A stretch of DNA of 64,000 bases from Agromyces laixinhei (GCF_006337065.1 NZ_CP040872.1:3038001-3102000), one strand, 5' to 3'; positions 8,909 to 17,691 are shown, counted from the stretch's first letter. Notes: generated from the letters alone by a model not told the origin. Made by a program: numbers and translations.

Positions 8909-9573
8909 GGCTGGATCCTTTCGGGTTCGCGCGCGACGGAGGGCCCGTCGTGCGAGTGACGGTCGCGGTGCATCCACCGCGGCATGAGTTCGAAGAGGTG
9001 GCTCGCGATCGCGTCGGCGTCGGCCTCGACCTCATCGAGCACCCACGCGACGATGACGCCCGTTGCGGCGTTCGCGATGTAGAGCGCGCTCAGGTGCGCG
9101 TCGAGTGCGGCGGGCAGGTCGGCCCGGTCGACGATGTGGTCGCGGATGCGGCGTGCCATGGTCTGCGCGACGGCGCTCTGCATTCCACGCGCGACCGGAA
9201 TAGTGAAGACCGCCGCGTACAGCGCTCGGTTCTGTGCGTAGTGCTCGACCAGACGCTGCTGGGAGACCAGCATCGCCTCGGCAGGGTCGCCGGCGTCGGC
9301 CTCGGAGCGTTCAGCCTCGGCGAGGACTTCGAACGTCGAGGATTGGAGCCATAACGCAAGCTCTTCAAGGTCGGCGAAGTGCGTGTAGAAGGTTGCCCGA
9401 CTCACTGCTGCCTCGGCGACGATCGCACGCACAGTGACCTCGCGACCACCATGCGACAGCCGCTGCACCGCTGATGCGATGCGTTCGCGGGTTCGTACGG
9501 CGCGCGGGTCGGCCGAGCGCCGAATGCCGCTTCGCACTGCGGCAAGCGGGATGTTCGCATCGCTGGTGACCAC
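8905..9573 (-). CDS. TetR-family regulator of the alcohol dehydrogenase operon
   Basis: A 222-aa protein beginning with GTG at 9571-9573. The HTH reads VTVRAIVAEAAVSRATFYTHFADLEEL, a canonical TetR N-terminal domain, and the C-terminal half matches TetR ligand-binding helices. Its gene is first in an operon with the dehydrogenase. A perfect palindrome 16 bp upstream of the start codon (9589-9612) suggests autorepression with derepression by an alcohol or aldehyde; the ligand is inference. Confidence 0.9.
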   Translation of the reverse strand: MVTSDANIPLAAVRSGIRRSADPRAVRTRERIASAVQRLSHGGREVTVRAIVAEAAVSRATFYTHFADLEELALWLQSSTFEVLAEAERSEADAGDPAEAMLVSQQRLVEHYAQNRALYAAVFTIPVARGMQSAVAQTMARRIRDHIVDRADLPAALDAHLSALYIANAATGVIVAWVLDEVEADADAIASHLFELMPRWMHRDRHSHDGPSVAREPERIQP

Positions 9574-9588
9574 ACCTCGACTCTACGT

Positions 9589-9612
9589 TTTTCTAGACAG
9601 ATGTCTAGAAAA
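9589..9612. promoter_or_regulatory. perfect palindromic TetR-type operator
   Basis: TTTTCTAGACA (9589-9599), two bases, then TGTCTAGAAAA (9602-9612): 11-bp perfect arms in a GC-rich region, just upstream of the TetR/alcohol dehydrogenase operon start on the minus strand. Length and symmetry fit a TetR dimer site. Confidence 0.75.
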
Positions 9613-9758
9613 CCGGACGCTCAGCCCTGAACCGTCGCGCCTCGGGTCTGAGAATCCAGAGCCCGCGGCCGATCTGAGGAGATCTCCCATCACCGCGCGA
9701 TGGGGAGGACGAGTCACGCGGTGGGGCGGCGAGCGGTGGGTTCGCCCCGAGGACGCGC

Positions 9759-9835
9759 GGCACTTCGGCACTCCGGCACTTCGGCACTCCGGCACTTCGG
9801 CACTCCGGCACTTCGGCACTTCGGCACTTCGGCAC
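9759..9835. repeat. octamer tandem array, about 9.5 units
   Basis: Nine 8-bp units plus 5 bases fill 9759-9835. Units GGCACTTC and GGCACTCC alternate for six units, then GGCACTTC is repeated. The array lies in the 331-bp gap between the TetR operator and the end of the ClpC-like gene. The rest of the gap shows no gene. Frames through it are repeats, not credible proteins. A longer array of the same unit lies at 60002-60182. Confidence 0.9.
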
Positions 9836-9904
9836 CGCGGCCGGCGGCGTTCAACCGTCGGTCAGAAGCCTCGAGACGGGTGGCGCGCCTCCTCGACAGG
9901 CGGG

Positions 9905-12526
9905 TCAGGCGGCGAGCTGCACCGTCGCGCGCGGCACGGGCACGATGACGAACTCGCCGTCTGCGGCATCCGCTCGCACACCCTCGCCGTCGCCGAGGGC
10001 ACCGCTGACGAACAGGTCGCTGATGCGATCATCGATCTCGCGCTGGATGACGCGGCGCAAGGGCCGGGCACCGTATTCGGGCTCGTACCCGCGCGAAGCG
10101 AGCAGCGACACCGCGGCATCCGTCACCTCGAACGCGACCTCGCGCGCCGCGAGCCGCGCCGCGGTCGCCCCGAGCATGAGGCGCACGATCGAAGCCAACT
10201 GCGGCTCGTCGAGCTTCTGGAACAGCACGATCTCGTCGATGCGGTTCAGGAACTCGGGCCGCATGGCCTCGCGCACCTTGCCCATCACACGGGCCTTCAC
10301 GTCGTCGGATGACGCGAACCCCGAGGCATCCGACCCCGCAACGAAGCCGAGCGCACCCGACCGCGACGCGAGGAACTCGCTGCCGAGGTTCGAGGTCATC
10401 ACGACCACCGTATTGCGGAAGTCGACCGTGCGGCCCTGGCCATCGGTGAGGCGTCCGTCGTCGAGCACCTGCAGCAGCAGGTTGAACACGTCAGGGTGCG
10501 CCTTCTCGATCTCGTCGAACAGCACGATCGAGTACGGGTTGCGCCGCACGCGCTCCGTGAGCTGGCCGGCCTCGTCATAGCCGACGTATCCGGGAGGGGC
10601 GCCGACGAGTCGCGACACCGTGTGCCGCTCGCCGAACTCGCTCATGTCGAAGCGCACGATCGCCTGCTCGTCGTCGAAGAGCGACGACGCCAGCGCACGC
10701 GCCAGCTCGGTCTTGCCGACACCCGTCGGCCCGAGGAACAGGAAGCTGCCGATCGGCCTGCGCGCGTCGCCCATGCCGGTGCGGCTGCGGCGCACGGCCT
10801 TCGCGACGGCGGTGACCGCGTCGTCCTGACCGATGACGCGCGCGTGCAGCTCGCCCTCGAGGTCGCCGAGGCGCTCGCGCTCGCTCTCGGTGAGGCGGTT
10901 CACCGGGATGCCGGTGGCCCGCGAGATCACCGCGGCGATCTCAGCCTCGTCGATCACGGTCGAACGCTCGGTCGCGTCGGAGCCGAGCCCGGCGGATGCC
11001 GCAGCACGGCCGGTCTCGGACGCCTCGTCGAGCTTCGCCTGCACCTTCGACATCTCGTCGCGAATACGCGAGGCCTCCTCATAGTGCTCGGCCTGCACCG
11101 CGGCGTTCTTGTCGGCCTCGAGCGACGCGAGCCGCTCGATGAGCGCCGAGACGTCGACCTTCACACCGAGCCGCAGGCGCAGGCGCGCCCCGGCCTGGTC
11201 GATGAGGTCGATGGCCTTGTCGGGCAGCACCCGGTCGGTGAGGTAACGGGCCGACAGTTCGACTGACGCCCGCAACGCGGCATCCGTGTATTTGACGCCG
11301 TGGTGCTCTTCATACGCACCGCGCAGCCCGTGCAGGATCTGCACGGCGTCCTCGATCGACGGCTCGCCCACGCGCACCGGCTGGAACCGGCGCTCGAGAG
11401 CCGGGTCCTTCTCGATCTGGCGGTATTCCTTGAGCGTGGTCGCGCCCACGAGGTGCAGCTCGCCGCGCGCGAGGCGCGGCTTCAGGATGTTGCCCGCGTC
11501 CATGCCGCCACCGCCGCCGTCACCGCCCGCGCCGACGATGCTGTGCACCTCGTCGACGAAGACGATGAGCCCGCCCCCGTTCTTGGAAGACGCTGCCGCG
11601 GCGATCTCGTCCATGGTCTTGGTGAGGCGCTCCTCGAAGTCGCCGCGGTAGCGGGTGCCCGCGAGCATGCCGGGCAGGTCGAGCGAGATGACGCGCTTGC
11701 CGAGCAGCTGCTCGGGAACGCTCTCTTCGACGATCGCGCGGGCGAGACCCTCGACGATTGCGGTCTTGCCGACGCCGGCCTCGCCGACCAGCACCGGGTT
11801 GTTCTTGGTGCGGCGGCTGAGGATCTCGATCGTCTGCTCGATCTCGTCGACGCGTCCGATCACGGGGTCGAGGTCGCCCTCCCGGGCCAGCTCGGTGAGA
11901 TCGGTGCCGAACTTGTCGAGCATCGGGGTCGCGGATGCCCCGGCGCCGGTGCCTGCGGCATCCGTCTCGCCATCGGCACTCGGCATGCCTGCTTCGACTG
12001 TCTCGCGAATGCCCTGCGTGAGGGCCTCGGCGGTGACGCCGGCGCGCGCGAGCACCTGCCCGGCGGGGGCATCCTGCCCCAGCACGAGCGCGAAGAAGAG
12101 GTGCTCGGGGTCGATGTAGGTCGAGCCGGCCGAGCGCGCCACCTGGTAGCTGTGGAACAGCGCGCGGGAGGCGCTCGGGGTGATTGTGGCCGCGTTGATG
12201 TCAGCAGCATCGGATGCCGCGGGCAGCCGCGCCTCGGTCGCCGTGATGATGCGCTCGGGGGCGACGCCGATGCCCTCGATGGCCTGCGTGACGGCCTCGT
12301 CTTCGACGATGACACGCAGGATGTGCAGGGCGTCGAGCTCGGTCTGGCCGCGCTCGAGCGCGAAGCGTCCTGCCTGTTGCAGGATGCCCTGCGTGCGGGC
12401 GGTCAGGAAGCGGCTGAGGTCGATCGACCGCGCCTGACGCGAACGCTCGCCCTCGAGGTAGCGGCTGAGGAACTCGTCGAACGAGTTGGTCTCATCGCCG
12501 CCCTGGGGTGTGAAGTCTTCGGGCAA
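9905..12526 (-). CDS. ClpC-like AAA+ protease ATP-binding subunit (Clp/Hsp100)
   Basis: An 873-aa unfoldase. Clp-N double repeat at about 40-180. AAA+ module 1 has Walker A GEAGVGKT (248-255) and Walker B VFVDEVHS (322-329). A UVR-like helix pair follows at about 474-509 ([13 protein letters not shown]). AAA+ module 2 has GPTGVGKT (599-606) and [14 protein letters not shown] near 726 sits where ClpC proteins carry their ClpP-binding LGF loop, so it probably feeds ClpP rather than acting as a ClpB disaggregase. The start is a TTG with AGGAGG 6 bases upstream. A HAIR element precedes it, implying HspR heat-shock control. It is probably a second, stress-type paralogue of housekeeping ClpC. Confidence 0.9.
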   Translation of the reverse strand: MPEDFTPQGGDETNSFDEFLSRYLEGERSRQARSIDLSRFLTARTQGILQQAGRFALERGQTELDALHILRVIVEDEAVTQAIEGIGVAPERIITATEARLPAASDAADINAATITPSASRALFHSYQVARSAGSTYIDPEHLFFALVLGQDAPAGQVLARAGVTAEALTQGIRETVEAGMPSADGETDAAGTGAGASATPMLDKFGTDLTELAREGDLDPVIGRVDEIEQTIEILSRRTKNNPVLVGEAGVGKTAIVEGLARAIVEESVPEQLLGKRVISLDLPGMLAGTRYRGDFEERLTKTMDEIAAAASSKNGGGLIVFVDEVHSIVGAGGDGGGGGMDAGNILKPRLARGELHLVGATTLKEYRQIEKDPALERRFQPVRVGEPSIEDAVQILHGLRGAYEEHHGVKYTDAALRASVELSARYLTDRVLPDKAIDLIDQAGARLRLRLGVKVDVSALIERLASLEADKNAAVQAEHYEEASRIRDEMSKVQAKLDEASETGRAAASAGLGSDATERSTVIDEAEIAAVISRATGIPVNRLTESERERLGDLEGELHARVIGQDDAVTAVAKAVRRSRTGMGDARRPIGSFLFLGPTGVGKTELARALASSLFDDEQAIVRFDMSEFGERHTVSRLVGAPPGYVGYDEAGQLTERVRRNPYSIVLFDEIEKAHPDVFNLLLQVLDDGRLTDGQGRTVDFRNTVVVMTSNLGSEFLASRSGALGFVAGSDASGFASSDDVKARVMGKVREAMRPEFLNRIDEIVLFQKLDEPQLASIVRLMLGATAARLAAREVAFEVTDAAVSLLASRGYEPEYGARPLRRVIQREIDDRISDLFVSGALGDGEGVRADAADGEFVIVPVPRATVQLAA

Positions 12527-12543
12527 CTGCGTCCTCCTGGCTG

Positions 12544-12570
12544 GAACTTGAGTTGGGTACGCTCAAGTTC
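12544..12570. promoter_or_regulatory. HAIR (HspR-associated inverted repeat) upstream of the Clp gene
   Basis: CTTGAGT (12547-12553), seven bases, GCTCAAG (12561-12567) matches the known HspR site CTTGAGT-N7-ACTCAAG with one mismatch. The perfect arms extend to GAACTTGAG/CTCAAGTTC over 12544-12570. It lies 18 bp upstream of the TTG start. Confidence 0.88.
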
Positions 12571-12814
12571 AACGCGGAGAGGGCGTGGGTATTCCCCTCA
12601 AGAGCAGCCGCGCGGTCTCACGGCTCTCCGTCGTCACTTGGGTGACGGTGCCTATTGGACTGCAGGCAACGCGTCGACGGCTCTCGAAATCGACGATGCA
12701 GTCTGGATCGGCACGTGGAGGGGCGACCGCGTCGGATACTCTCTCCCGCGAACTCACCTGGCCAGGCAACGCGGGCGCCGCTCGTTGCGGTCGGATCCGA
12801 GTGACTTGAGCGCT

Positions 12815-12832
12815 GGTGCCAGTTGTGGCACC
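12815..12832. promoter_or_regulatory. inverted repeat, candidate operator of the hicB-like gene
   Basis: GGTGCCA-gttg-TGGCACC is a perfect 7-bp-arm palindrome 50 bp upstream of the HicB start. TTGAGC (12806-12811) just before it could be a -35 box. HicB proteins with a C-terminal DNA-binding domain often autoregulate. The remaining 12571-12805 shows no gene, and no HicA toxin frame was found. Confidence 0.45.
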
Positions 12833-12881
12833 ATTGCGCTGTGGCCTCAATCGAGAAGATCGAAGAAGGGGAACGACTCTC

Positions 12882-13226
12882 GTGGACAACACCATTGAGC
12901 GACCGGCAGTCGAGCACTACCGCTACTCCGTCGAATGGAGTGCAACCGATGGTGAGTTCGTCGCGACCATCGCCGAGTTCCCATCACTCTCCTGGTTGGC
13001 AGCAACTCAGATCGACGCGCTCCGTGGGCTCGAAGACGTCGTCACATCCGTGATCGATGACATGCTCGAGTCTGGTGCAGAGGTCCCCGAGCCGCTGGCC
13101 GACCGCACGTACTCTGGGCGAGTGAACCTTCGGGTCGACCCGGCGATCCACCGCAAGCTGGCCGCCGAAGCACTGAGGCATGGCACGAGCCTCAATGCGT
13201 ACGCGGCTCGCCTTCTCGACCAATAG
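12882..13226 (+). CDS. HicB-family antitoxin-like protein (no HicA neighbour)
   Basis: A 114-aa protein from GTG 12882 (VDNTIERPAVEHYRYSVEW). The N-terminal part (EWSATDGEFVATIAEFPSLS) is the degenerate RNase H-like HicB fold. The C-terminal part (SGRVNLRVDPAIHRKLAAEA, then SLNAYAARLL) is a ribbon-helix-helix DNA-binding domain. HicB normally pairs with a small HicA RNase, but none is visible on either side, so this is a solitary regulator or a relic of a toxin-antitoxin pair. Confidence 0.82.
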   Translation: MDNTIERPAVEHYRYSVEWSATDGEFVATIAEFPSLSWLAATQIDALRGLEDVVTSVIDDMLESGAEVPEPLADRTYSGRVNLRVDPAIHRKLAAEALRHGTSLNAYAARLLDQ

Positions 13227-13373
13227 CATGATCGAACGGCCGCACGAGAAAGTCGACCCTTACCAGCGGCTGGCGTAACCCCGTCGAAACTGGCGACTTC
13301 CGCGGACCCGCTTTGAGGCGACGAGTCCCACGGCGACTGCAGCATAGATTCACGACGTGACTCACCCCGCACT

Positions 13374-13725
13374 GCGATCACCGGCGGCACCGGCGACGTC
13401 GACGCACTGACGCGGGCGTTCGAGGGCTGCGAGGTCGTTGCGCACTGCGGATACCGCATGAGACCGTCGCCGTCGTCGGCTCGGCGCCGAGCATCTCTTG
13501 CTATCGAAGGCCGTGCGGCGCGTGGCATCCGTCGTCGATCGCCGCGTGATCGTGGTGCCGTGGCCAGTGTGGGCACAGTACGCCCTCGCGCGGGTGACCG
13601 AGTGGACGATGAAGGCGCCCCTCGTCGACCTGCGACCGCGGCGCATGTTCACGGCAGAGCAGATTCGGGAGAGCCTGCCCGAGCGCCGCGGGTTCGGGTG
13701 GCGGGACCTGCGGATCGGCGGCTGA
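13374..13725 (+). pseudogene. remnant of an NAD-dependent epimerase/dehydratase-like gene, internally deleted
   Basis: The fragment opens with AITGGTG, the nucleotide-binding start of SDR-type epimerases, but is joined at once to GDVDALTRAFEGCEVVAHC, a segment normally tens of residues further on. After about 20 codons the frame turns to nonsense. From about 13498 a C-terminal-like piece (VIVVPWPVWAQYALARVTEW) runs to a stop at 13723-13725. I read this as one gene with large deletions. The mid-part resembles another fragment at 14960-15058. Confidence 0.5.
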
Positions 13726-13779
13726 GCGATCGGGGTACTCAGCCCGACGCAACCGATGTCGTGAGGGACGACGAACGGA

Positions 13780-14163
13780 CTATGAGAACGGATGCATCCG
13801 CTCCCGGATCCACCTGGCCGCGTCCTCCGGCCTGACGTCACCCGACGCGACCGCGCGAAGGAACCGATCGGCCGCATCGACGTCGTCCACCACCAGATCG
13901 ACATCGTTGAGCTCGAGAAGCGCCACCGTCACGAACCATGCCAGGCGCTTGTTGCCATCAGCGAGCGCATGATTGCGGTTCACCGCCAGCAGCAGCGCGG
14001 CCGCCTTCTCGTCGAGGGTCGGATGCACCTCCTCGCCGAACACCGGCATCGGGGTCGCGAGCGCCGAGAGCAGCAGGTTGCGGCCACGAGCGCCGTCTTT
14101 GTAATGGAAGCCCTCCTCATCGAGCAGAGCTTCCACATCCTCGGGATCGAGGTACTCGGTCAC
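13780..14163 (-). CDS. doc: Doc-type (death-on-curing, Fic fold) toxin
   Basis: A 127-aa protein starting with GTG. It carries the Fic/Doc core NHALADGNKRLAW (H-x-F/A-x-D/G-GNKR); Doc toxins phosphorylate elongation factor EF-Tu and so stop translation. The first base of its start overlaps the antitoxin stop (GTGA), the usual antitoxin-first arrangement. The Fic motif has Ala at the position usually filled by Phe, as in many Doc proteins. Activity is inferred from the family. Confidence 0.88.
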   Translation of the reverse strand: MTEYLDPEDVEALLDEEGFHYKDGARGRNLLLSALATPMPVFGEEVHPTLDEKAAALLLAVNRNHALADGNKRLAWFVTVALLELNDVDLVVDDVDAADRFLRAVASGDVRPEDAARWIRERMHPFS

Positions 14164-14363
14164 CGGGAGAGGCGCTCGAGCAGGGCGGCGTCACGCGTGC
14201 GTACGCGCTCGAACGCGGCACGACTGCGGGCGGACTTGTCTTCGCGCGCGGCAAGTTCGTCGAGCGCGATCTCGACGACTTCAGTTTTCGACCGGCCGAA
14301 CTTCGCGGCCAGTGCTTCGAGCATGCGGTCGTGCTCGTCGTCGAGGCGCAATGTCATCGCCAT
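14160..14363 (-). CDS. ribbon-helix-helix antitoxin of the Doc toxin
   Basis: A 67-aa protein MAMTLRLDDEHDRMLEALAA. The short beta strand TLRLDDE, then two helices with FGRSKTEVVEIALDEL, is a CopG/Arc-type ribbon-helix-helix; the charged C-terminal tail would neutralise the toxin. It precedes and overlaps doc by 4 bp, so the pair is a type II toxin-antitoxin module that probably autorepresses. Confidence 0.85.
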   Translation of the reverse strand: MAMTLRLDDEHDRMLEALAAKFGRSKTEVVEIALDELAAREDKSARSRAAFERVRTRDAALLERLSR

Positions 14364-14645
14364 GTTCGGCCCCTTCCGCGGTCATCCGGGTTGCGACTCA
14401 TTCTAGCCGCGCTGGTATCAGCTTGGTATCTCGTGTGAGAGCTACGGATGCCGCAGCTCACCCGGCACGTCGGGGTCGCCACGCGGCCAAGCAATCCGTG
14501 ATGGAAGGCGGGTCGAGGTATTGAGAACGCGGGGCGCGCGCAACGTGCGACCCCGACCTCCTGGCCCACGAGACGTCCGAGCAAGCAAACCCTGGCCGAA
14601 ACGACACTCGCCCAGTAACCCCGACCGATGCGACATCCGCCTCGA

Positions 14646-14699
14646 GCTATGCCAGTTCCGCCTCATCACAACCTCACGGTGAGGCGGAACTGGCATAGC
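14646..14699. repeat. long perfect inverted repeat, copy 1 (REP/MITE-like)
   Basis: GCTATGCCAGTTCCGCCTCA (14646-14665) is repeated as its exact complement at 14680-14699 around a 14-nt loop. A related element with the same core (GCCAGTTCC and GAGGCGGAACTGGC) lies at 15151-15213. The gap 14364-14645 shows nothing else recognisable. Confidence 0.85.
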
Positions 14700-14742
14700 G
14701 ATTCCGACCAACGCGTTCGCGCAAGGGAGAACCAGAAGGGTG

Positions 14743-14967
14743 TCAGTCTGCGCGACCCCCCGCAACCGCCCTCACCGCATCCAGCACAACCTGCAACGCC
14801 GGCGAATCCGCCTGACGGCGGCGGTGAACCGCCGCGATGTCGCGGGTCGACTCGGGCCGCACGGTCGGGATCGCCACGAGATCGGGATGCAGCGGCGGCC
14901 ATTGCAAACGCACCAGCGCGGCGACGCGCAGACCAGTCGACCGTGGCAGCGGAACCGGGGTCGACAT
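14743..14967 (-). pseudogene. possible C-terminal remnant of a LysR-type regulator
   Basis: A 74-codon frame (PLPRSTGLRVAALVRLQWPP, later ADSPALQVVLDAVRAVAGG) resembles the end of a LysR effector domain: a basic/hydrophobic strand, a stretch with Pro, then a closing helix of the PALQAVVDALR kind. No HTH or upstream coding region exists in frame. The identification is weak, and the frame could be a chance ORF in GC-rich DNA. Confidence 0.3.
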
Positions 14968-15058
14968 CAGTGACGTCGACGGGCTGACGCGAGCGTTCGA
15001 GGGGGTGCGAGGTCGTCGCGCACTGCGCGGGCATCAACGGGCTGGCCCGACGTCGGGG
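14960..15058 (+). pseudogene. second fragment of an epimerase-like gene, frameshifted
   Basis: VDISDVDGLTRAFEG, then one extra G, then CEVVAHCAGINGLARRR. It matches the piece at about 13390-13440 (GDVDALTRAFEGCEVVAHC) almost residue for residue once the extra base near 15001-15005 is removed. It lies between the two related inverted repeats. No upstream or downstream continuation was identified, so this is debris of a paralogue or of a duplicated copy. Confidence 0.45.
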
Positions 15059-15150
15059 AAGTTGGTGTCGGCCGAGACACCGGCGAGGCGCGGACGAGGC
15101 GCGCACGCGGATCCGACGTAGAACCCTTCCCCGAGAGGAACTCGGCCAAC

Positions 15151-15213
15151 GCTGTGCCAGTTCCCCCTCATCGTGAGACATCACACCTCATCGACGAGGC
15201 GGAACTGGCATAC
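15151..15213. repeat. inverted repeat, copy 2 (REP/MITE-like)
   Basis: Left arm around TGCCAGTTCCCCCTC (15154-15168), right arm around GAGGCGGAACTGGCA (15196-15210), with a loop of about 27 nt. The arms are imperfect but clearly related to the perfect copy at 14646-14699. Two direct repeats follow at 15223-15266. Confidence 0.75.
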
Positions 15214-15222
15214 TCATTCTCT

Positions 15223-15266
15223 TGTCACGAGCGGCGACTTCTCCTGTCACGAGCGGCGACCTCGTC
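15223..15266. repeat. 22-bp direct repeat, two units
   Basis: TGTCACGAGCGGCGACTTCTCC (15223-15244) is followed immediately by a second unit differing in two or three bases at its end. The remaining stretch to the MFS stop at 15342 shows nothing recognisable. Confidence 0.7.
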
Positions 15267-15341
15267 CAGTGGGACGGCGATGGGCGTGACGAAGACCGTG
15301 GAGCTCGAGCGCAAGTAGGCGGTGCGTTGCGAGAGCAAGCG

Positions 15342-16583
15342 TCAGGGGGTGCCGTCGTCTGCCGGCGACCGGCGGCCGCGCACGAACGCCAACGGCAGTG
15401 TGGCGAGCGAGGCCGCCGCGGCCACGAGCAACGCGGGGGCGAAGGCGAGTCGGGCCGCGAGCGAGCCGATGAGCATCGACCCCACACCCGTGCCTGCGTC
15501 GAAACCGATGTTCCACACGGCGCTCACCGTGTCGTACTCCTCGCGCCGCACGGCGTTCAGCGACAGCAGGAGCGTGAGGTTCTGCAGCCCCCCGTAGGCG
15601 ACGCCCGACAGCGCCATCCCGCAGAGGAACAACGGCACCAGCGTCGCCGCGGGGTCAGACACGGCGAACGCGACGAGAACAAGCCCCACGGATGTCGCGA
15701 GCACGAGCGGCCAGACGAACGGGCGGGTACCGTGCCGGTCGGCCGGGCCGCCGATCCCCCACCGGCTGATCGCGGCGGCGACCGTGAACAGCGCGAGCCC
15801 GCCAGTCGTGGCCGCGGGCGTGGAGACCATCTGCGGCGCGAAGGTGATGAGTGCGCCGCCGGCGAGGGTGACCGCGAGCAGCAGGAGCATGGGTCGAAGA
15901 AGCCCACGCGGCATCCACGACCTGCGGCCGGCGCCGTCGCCTTCGCCTGTCGTCGTGTCGGCCGTGCCGTCGCCGTGGTGCTCCGGCGTGTCGATTGCGC
16001 CGTGCCAGGCATGGGCGAGGGCCGGCGCGAATCCGATGCCGAGCAGCGGAAGGGTGCCGAGGGCGAAGACCAGCCAGAACCCGACGGTGTCGGCGAGCCA
16101 CGGCCCGATCGGCAGCAGCAGCACCTGCGGCACCGCGATCGCTGCGCCGTACACGCCGATGGCGGCGCCGTGCCGAGCAGGTGACACGAGATGCGCCACG
16201 GCGGCAGAGCCGCACACCGTGAGGATTCCGAAGCCGAAGCCCCGCACCGCCGACAAGGTCAGGATCCACCACAGATCGTCGGAGAGCAGCTGCAGCAACG
16301 ACGGACCGCCGAGCAGCGCCAGCCCGACCCCGAGCACGAGCGCCGCCCCGAAGCGGCGCAGCAGCCGCGGCACGAAGCCCTGGGTCAGAATCGTCACGAA
16401 CAGCAGCACACCGTTGACCAGCCCCGAACCGGCCTCGTCGGCACCGCCGTGCACAGCCCACAGCGGCGCCACCGGCAACAGCACGGCGTACCCGGCGAAG
16501 CCGGCCGCGGTCAGGATGAGCAGTGCCGGCATGCCGCGCTCGCGCCAGACGGGAAGCGAGGTCGACGGGCCCGAGTGGTTCAC
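15342..16583 (-). CDS. MFS transporter
   Basis: A 413-aa integral membrane protein starting VNHSGPSTSLPVWRERG at GTG 16581-16583. About 12 hydrophobic segments in two halves are separated by a charged, His/Asp-rich cytoplasmic loop (residues about 195-225). Segments such as GLVNGVLLFVTILTQG and the Arg-rich loop PRLLRRFGA after helix 2 fit the MFS drug/sugar exporter type. Substrate cannot be predicted. It is divergent from the next gene with only 54 bp between the starts. Confidence 0.85.
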   Translation of the reverse strand: MNHSGPSTSLPVWRERGMPALLILTAAGFAGYAVLLPVAPLWAVHGGADEAGSGLVNGVLLFVTILTQGFVPRLLRRFGAALVLGVGLALLGGPSLLQLLSDDLWWILTLSAVRGFGFGILTVCGSAAVAHLVSPARHGAAIGVYGAAIAVPQVLLLPIGPWLADTVGFWLVFALGTLPLLGIGFAPALAHAWHGAIDTPEHHGDGTADTTTGEGDGAGRRSWMPRGLLRPMLLLLAVTLAGGALITFAPQMVSTPAATTGGLALFTVAAAISRWGIGGPADRHGTRPFVWPLVLATSVGLVLVAFAVSDPAATLVPLFLCGMALSGVAYGGLQNLTLLLSLNAVRREEYDTVSAVWNIGFDAGTGVGSMLIGSLAARLAFAPALLVAAAASLATLPLAFVRGRRSPADDGTP

Positions 16584-16637
16584 GCCTTCCGACCCTACGC
16601 GGCATCCGTTCCGAGCGTCGCCTCGTAGGCTTGACGC

Positions 16638-17225
16638 GTGCCCCGACTCCACGCAGAGCCCGACCGAACCAAGTGGGTACCCGTCACGGACTCCCTCGGG
16701 TTCCGCGGTCGCCGCCACCGCAAAGCGGCGATCCGGATGCTGCTGGCGCAGGCCAAGGGCCCCGGCGCGGCGCCGTCCGGGGCTGGCGGCTTCACCGCGT
16801 GGGCGATGAGTCAGGCCGTTCCGTTCCTGATGCGCAAGGCCGGAGGCCGGGTGCTCGTGTGGGTCTGGAAGGCCGACCCCGAGCTGGTCGTGGCGATGGC
16901 GCAGGTGCAGACGGCGACACCGCAGTTGCGGGCCGCCCGCGCGTCGTTGCCGATCGAGTACGACGATTCCGAGAAGTTTCGCGGCACCTACCTCGGCATC
17001 GGCGAGAAGCTCTCCATGCCGCTGCCGCCGGGCGGTCGCCTGCCCTTCGCAACATACACGTGGGATCTCGGTTCGCACTTCGTGAGCGTGACTGCGGTGT
17101 GCAGCGATCGCGAGCGGTTCGGCACCGTCATCGGCGCCGTCGACGAGCTCGCACGCGGCATCCGCATCATCGACGACCTCACCGTCGGCGAGTCGGCGAC
17201 GGTGCTGCGCCTCGACCCGGCCTGA
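16638..17225 (+). CDS. protein of unknown function, 195 aa
   Basis: Begins with GTG at 16638 (MPRLHAEPDRTKWVPVTDSL). The protein is soluble, has an Arg/His-rich start (FRGRRHRKAAIRMLLAQAKG), then alternating strands and helices (RVLVWVWKADPELVVAMAQV; HFVSVTAVCSDRERF). No known motif was recognised. GC-rich third positions and the neat fit between neighbours support a real gene. It lies 70 bp upstream of the ACT-domain gene and may be co-transcribed. Confidence 0.65.
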   Translation: MPRLHAEPDRTKWVPVTDSLGFRGRRHRKAAIRMLLAQAKGPGAAPSGAGGFTAWAMSQAVPFLMRKAGGRVLVWVWKADPELVVAMAQVQTATPQLRAARASLPIEYDDSEKFRGTYLGIGEKLSMPLPPGGRLPFATYTWDLGSHFVSVTAVCSDRERFGTVIGAVDELARGIRIIDDLTVGESATVLRLDPA

Positions 17226-17295
17226 TCGGGCACACCGCGTTGACGCGCCGCGGGCGCGGGCGTAGACCTGAGGCATCCGAGAAGGAGGTGCCGTC

Positions 17296-17691
17296 ATGGC
17301 GAAAGATCTCTTGGTCACACTCACCGATGAACCCGGCGAAGGGGCTCGACTCGGCGAGGCACTCGGCAACGCGGGCGTCAACATCGAGGGCTTCTGCGCG
17401 ATCATGGAGGGCGGCCGCGGCGCCGTGCACGTGCTCGTCGACGACGCCGCCAGTGCCGGCGCCGCGCTCGAGGGTGCCGGCATCACAGTCGAGGCCGAGA
17501 CCGACGTGCTCGTCAGCCCGGCATTGCCCGACCCCGAAATCGACACACCGGGCACGTTCGGGGCGATGGCGCGTGCGCTCGCCGACGCCGGCATCAACAT
17601 CTCTCTCGCATACGTGGCCACGAGGAACCGCGTCGTGCTCGCGACGACCGACAATCAGCGGGCCACGCAGCTGCTGCAGACGATGATGTGA
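17296..17691 (+). CDS. small protein with two ACT domains
   Basis: A 131-aa protein; the ATG follows GAGAAGGAGG (17280-17289). Each half has the ACT pattern: strand, a DEPGEGARLGEALGNAGVNI helix, strand; and again PGTFGAMARALADAGINISL. ACT domains bind amino acids or other small ligands and regulate enzymes. As a free-standing double-ACT protein it is probably a ligand sensor; the partner is unknown. Confidence 0.85.
   Translation: MAKDLLVTLTDEPGEGARLGEALGNAGVNIEGFCAIMEGGRGAVHVLVDDAASAGAALEGAGITVEAETDVLVSPALPDPEIDTPGTFGAMARALADAGINISLAYVATRNRVVLATTDNQRATQLLQTMM

Noticed and set aside
9583..9819. Repeat-encoded frames (PKCRSAEVPECRSAG type) over the first octamer array
   Set aside because: Same reason; the frame also crosses the TetR operator.
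12571..12881. HicA toxin gene upstream of hicB
   Set aside because: No frame with the HicA dsRBD-like pattern or catalytic His found on either strand.
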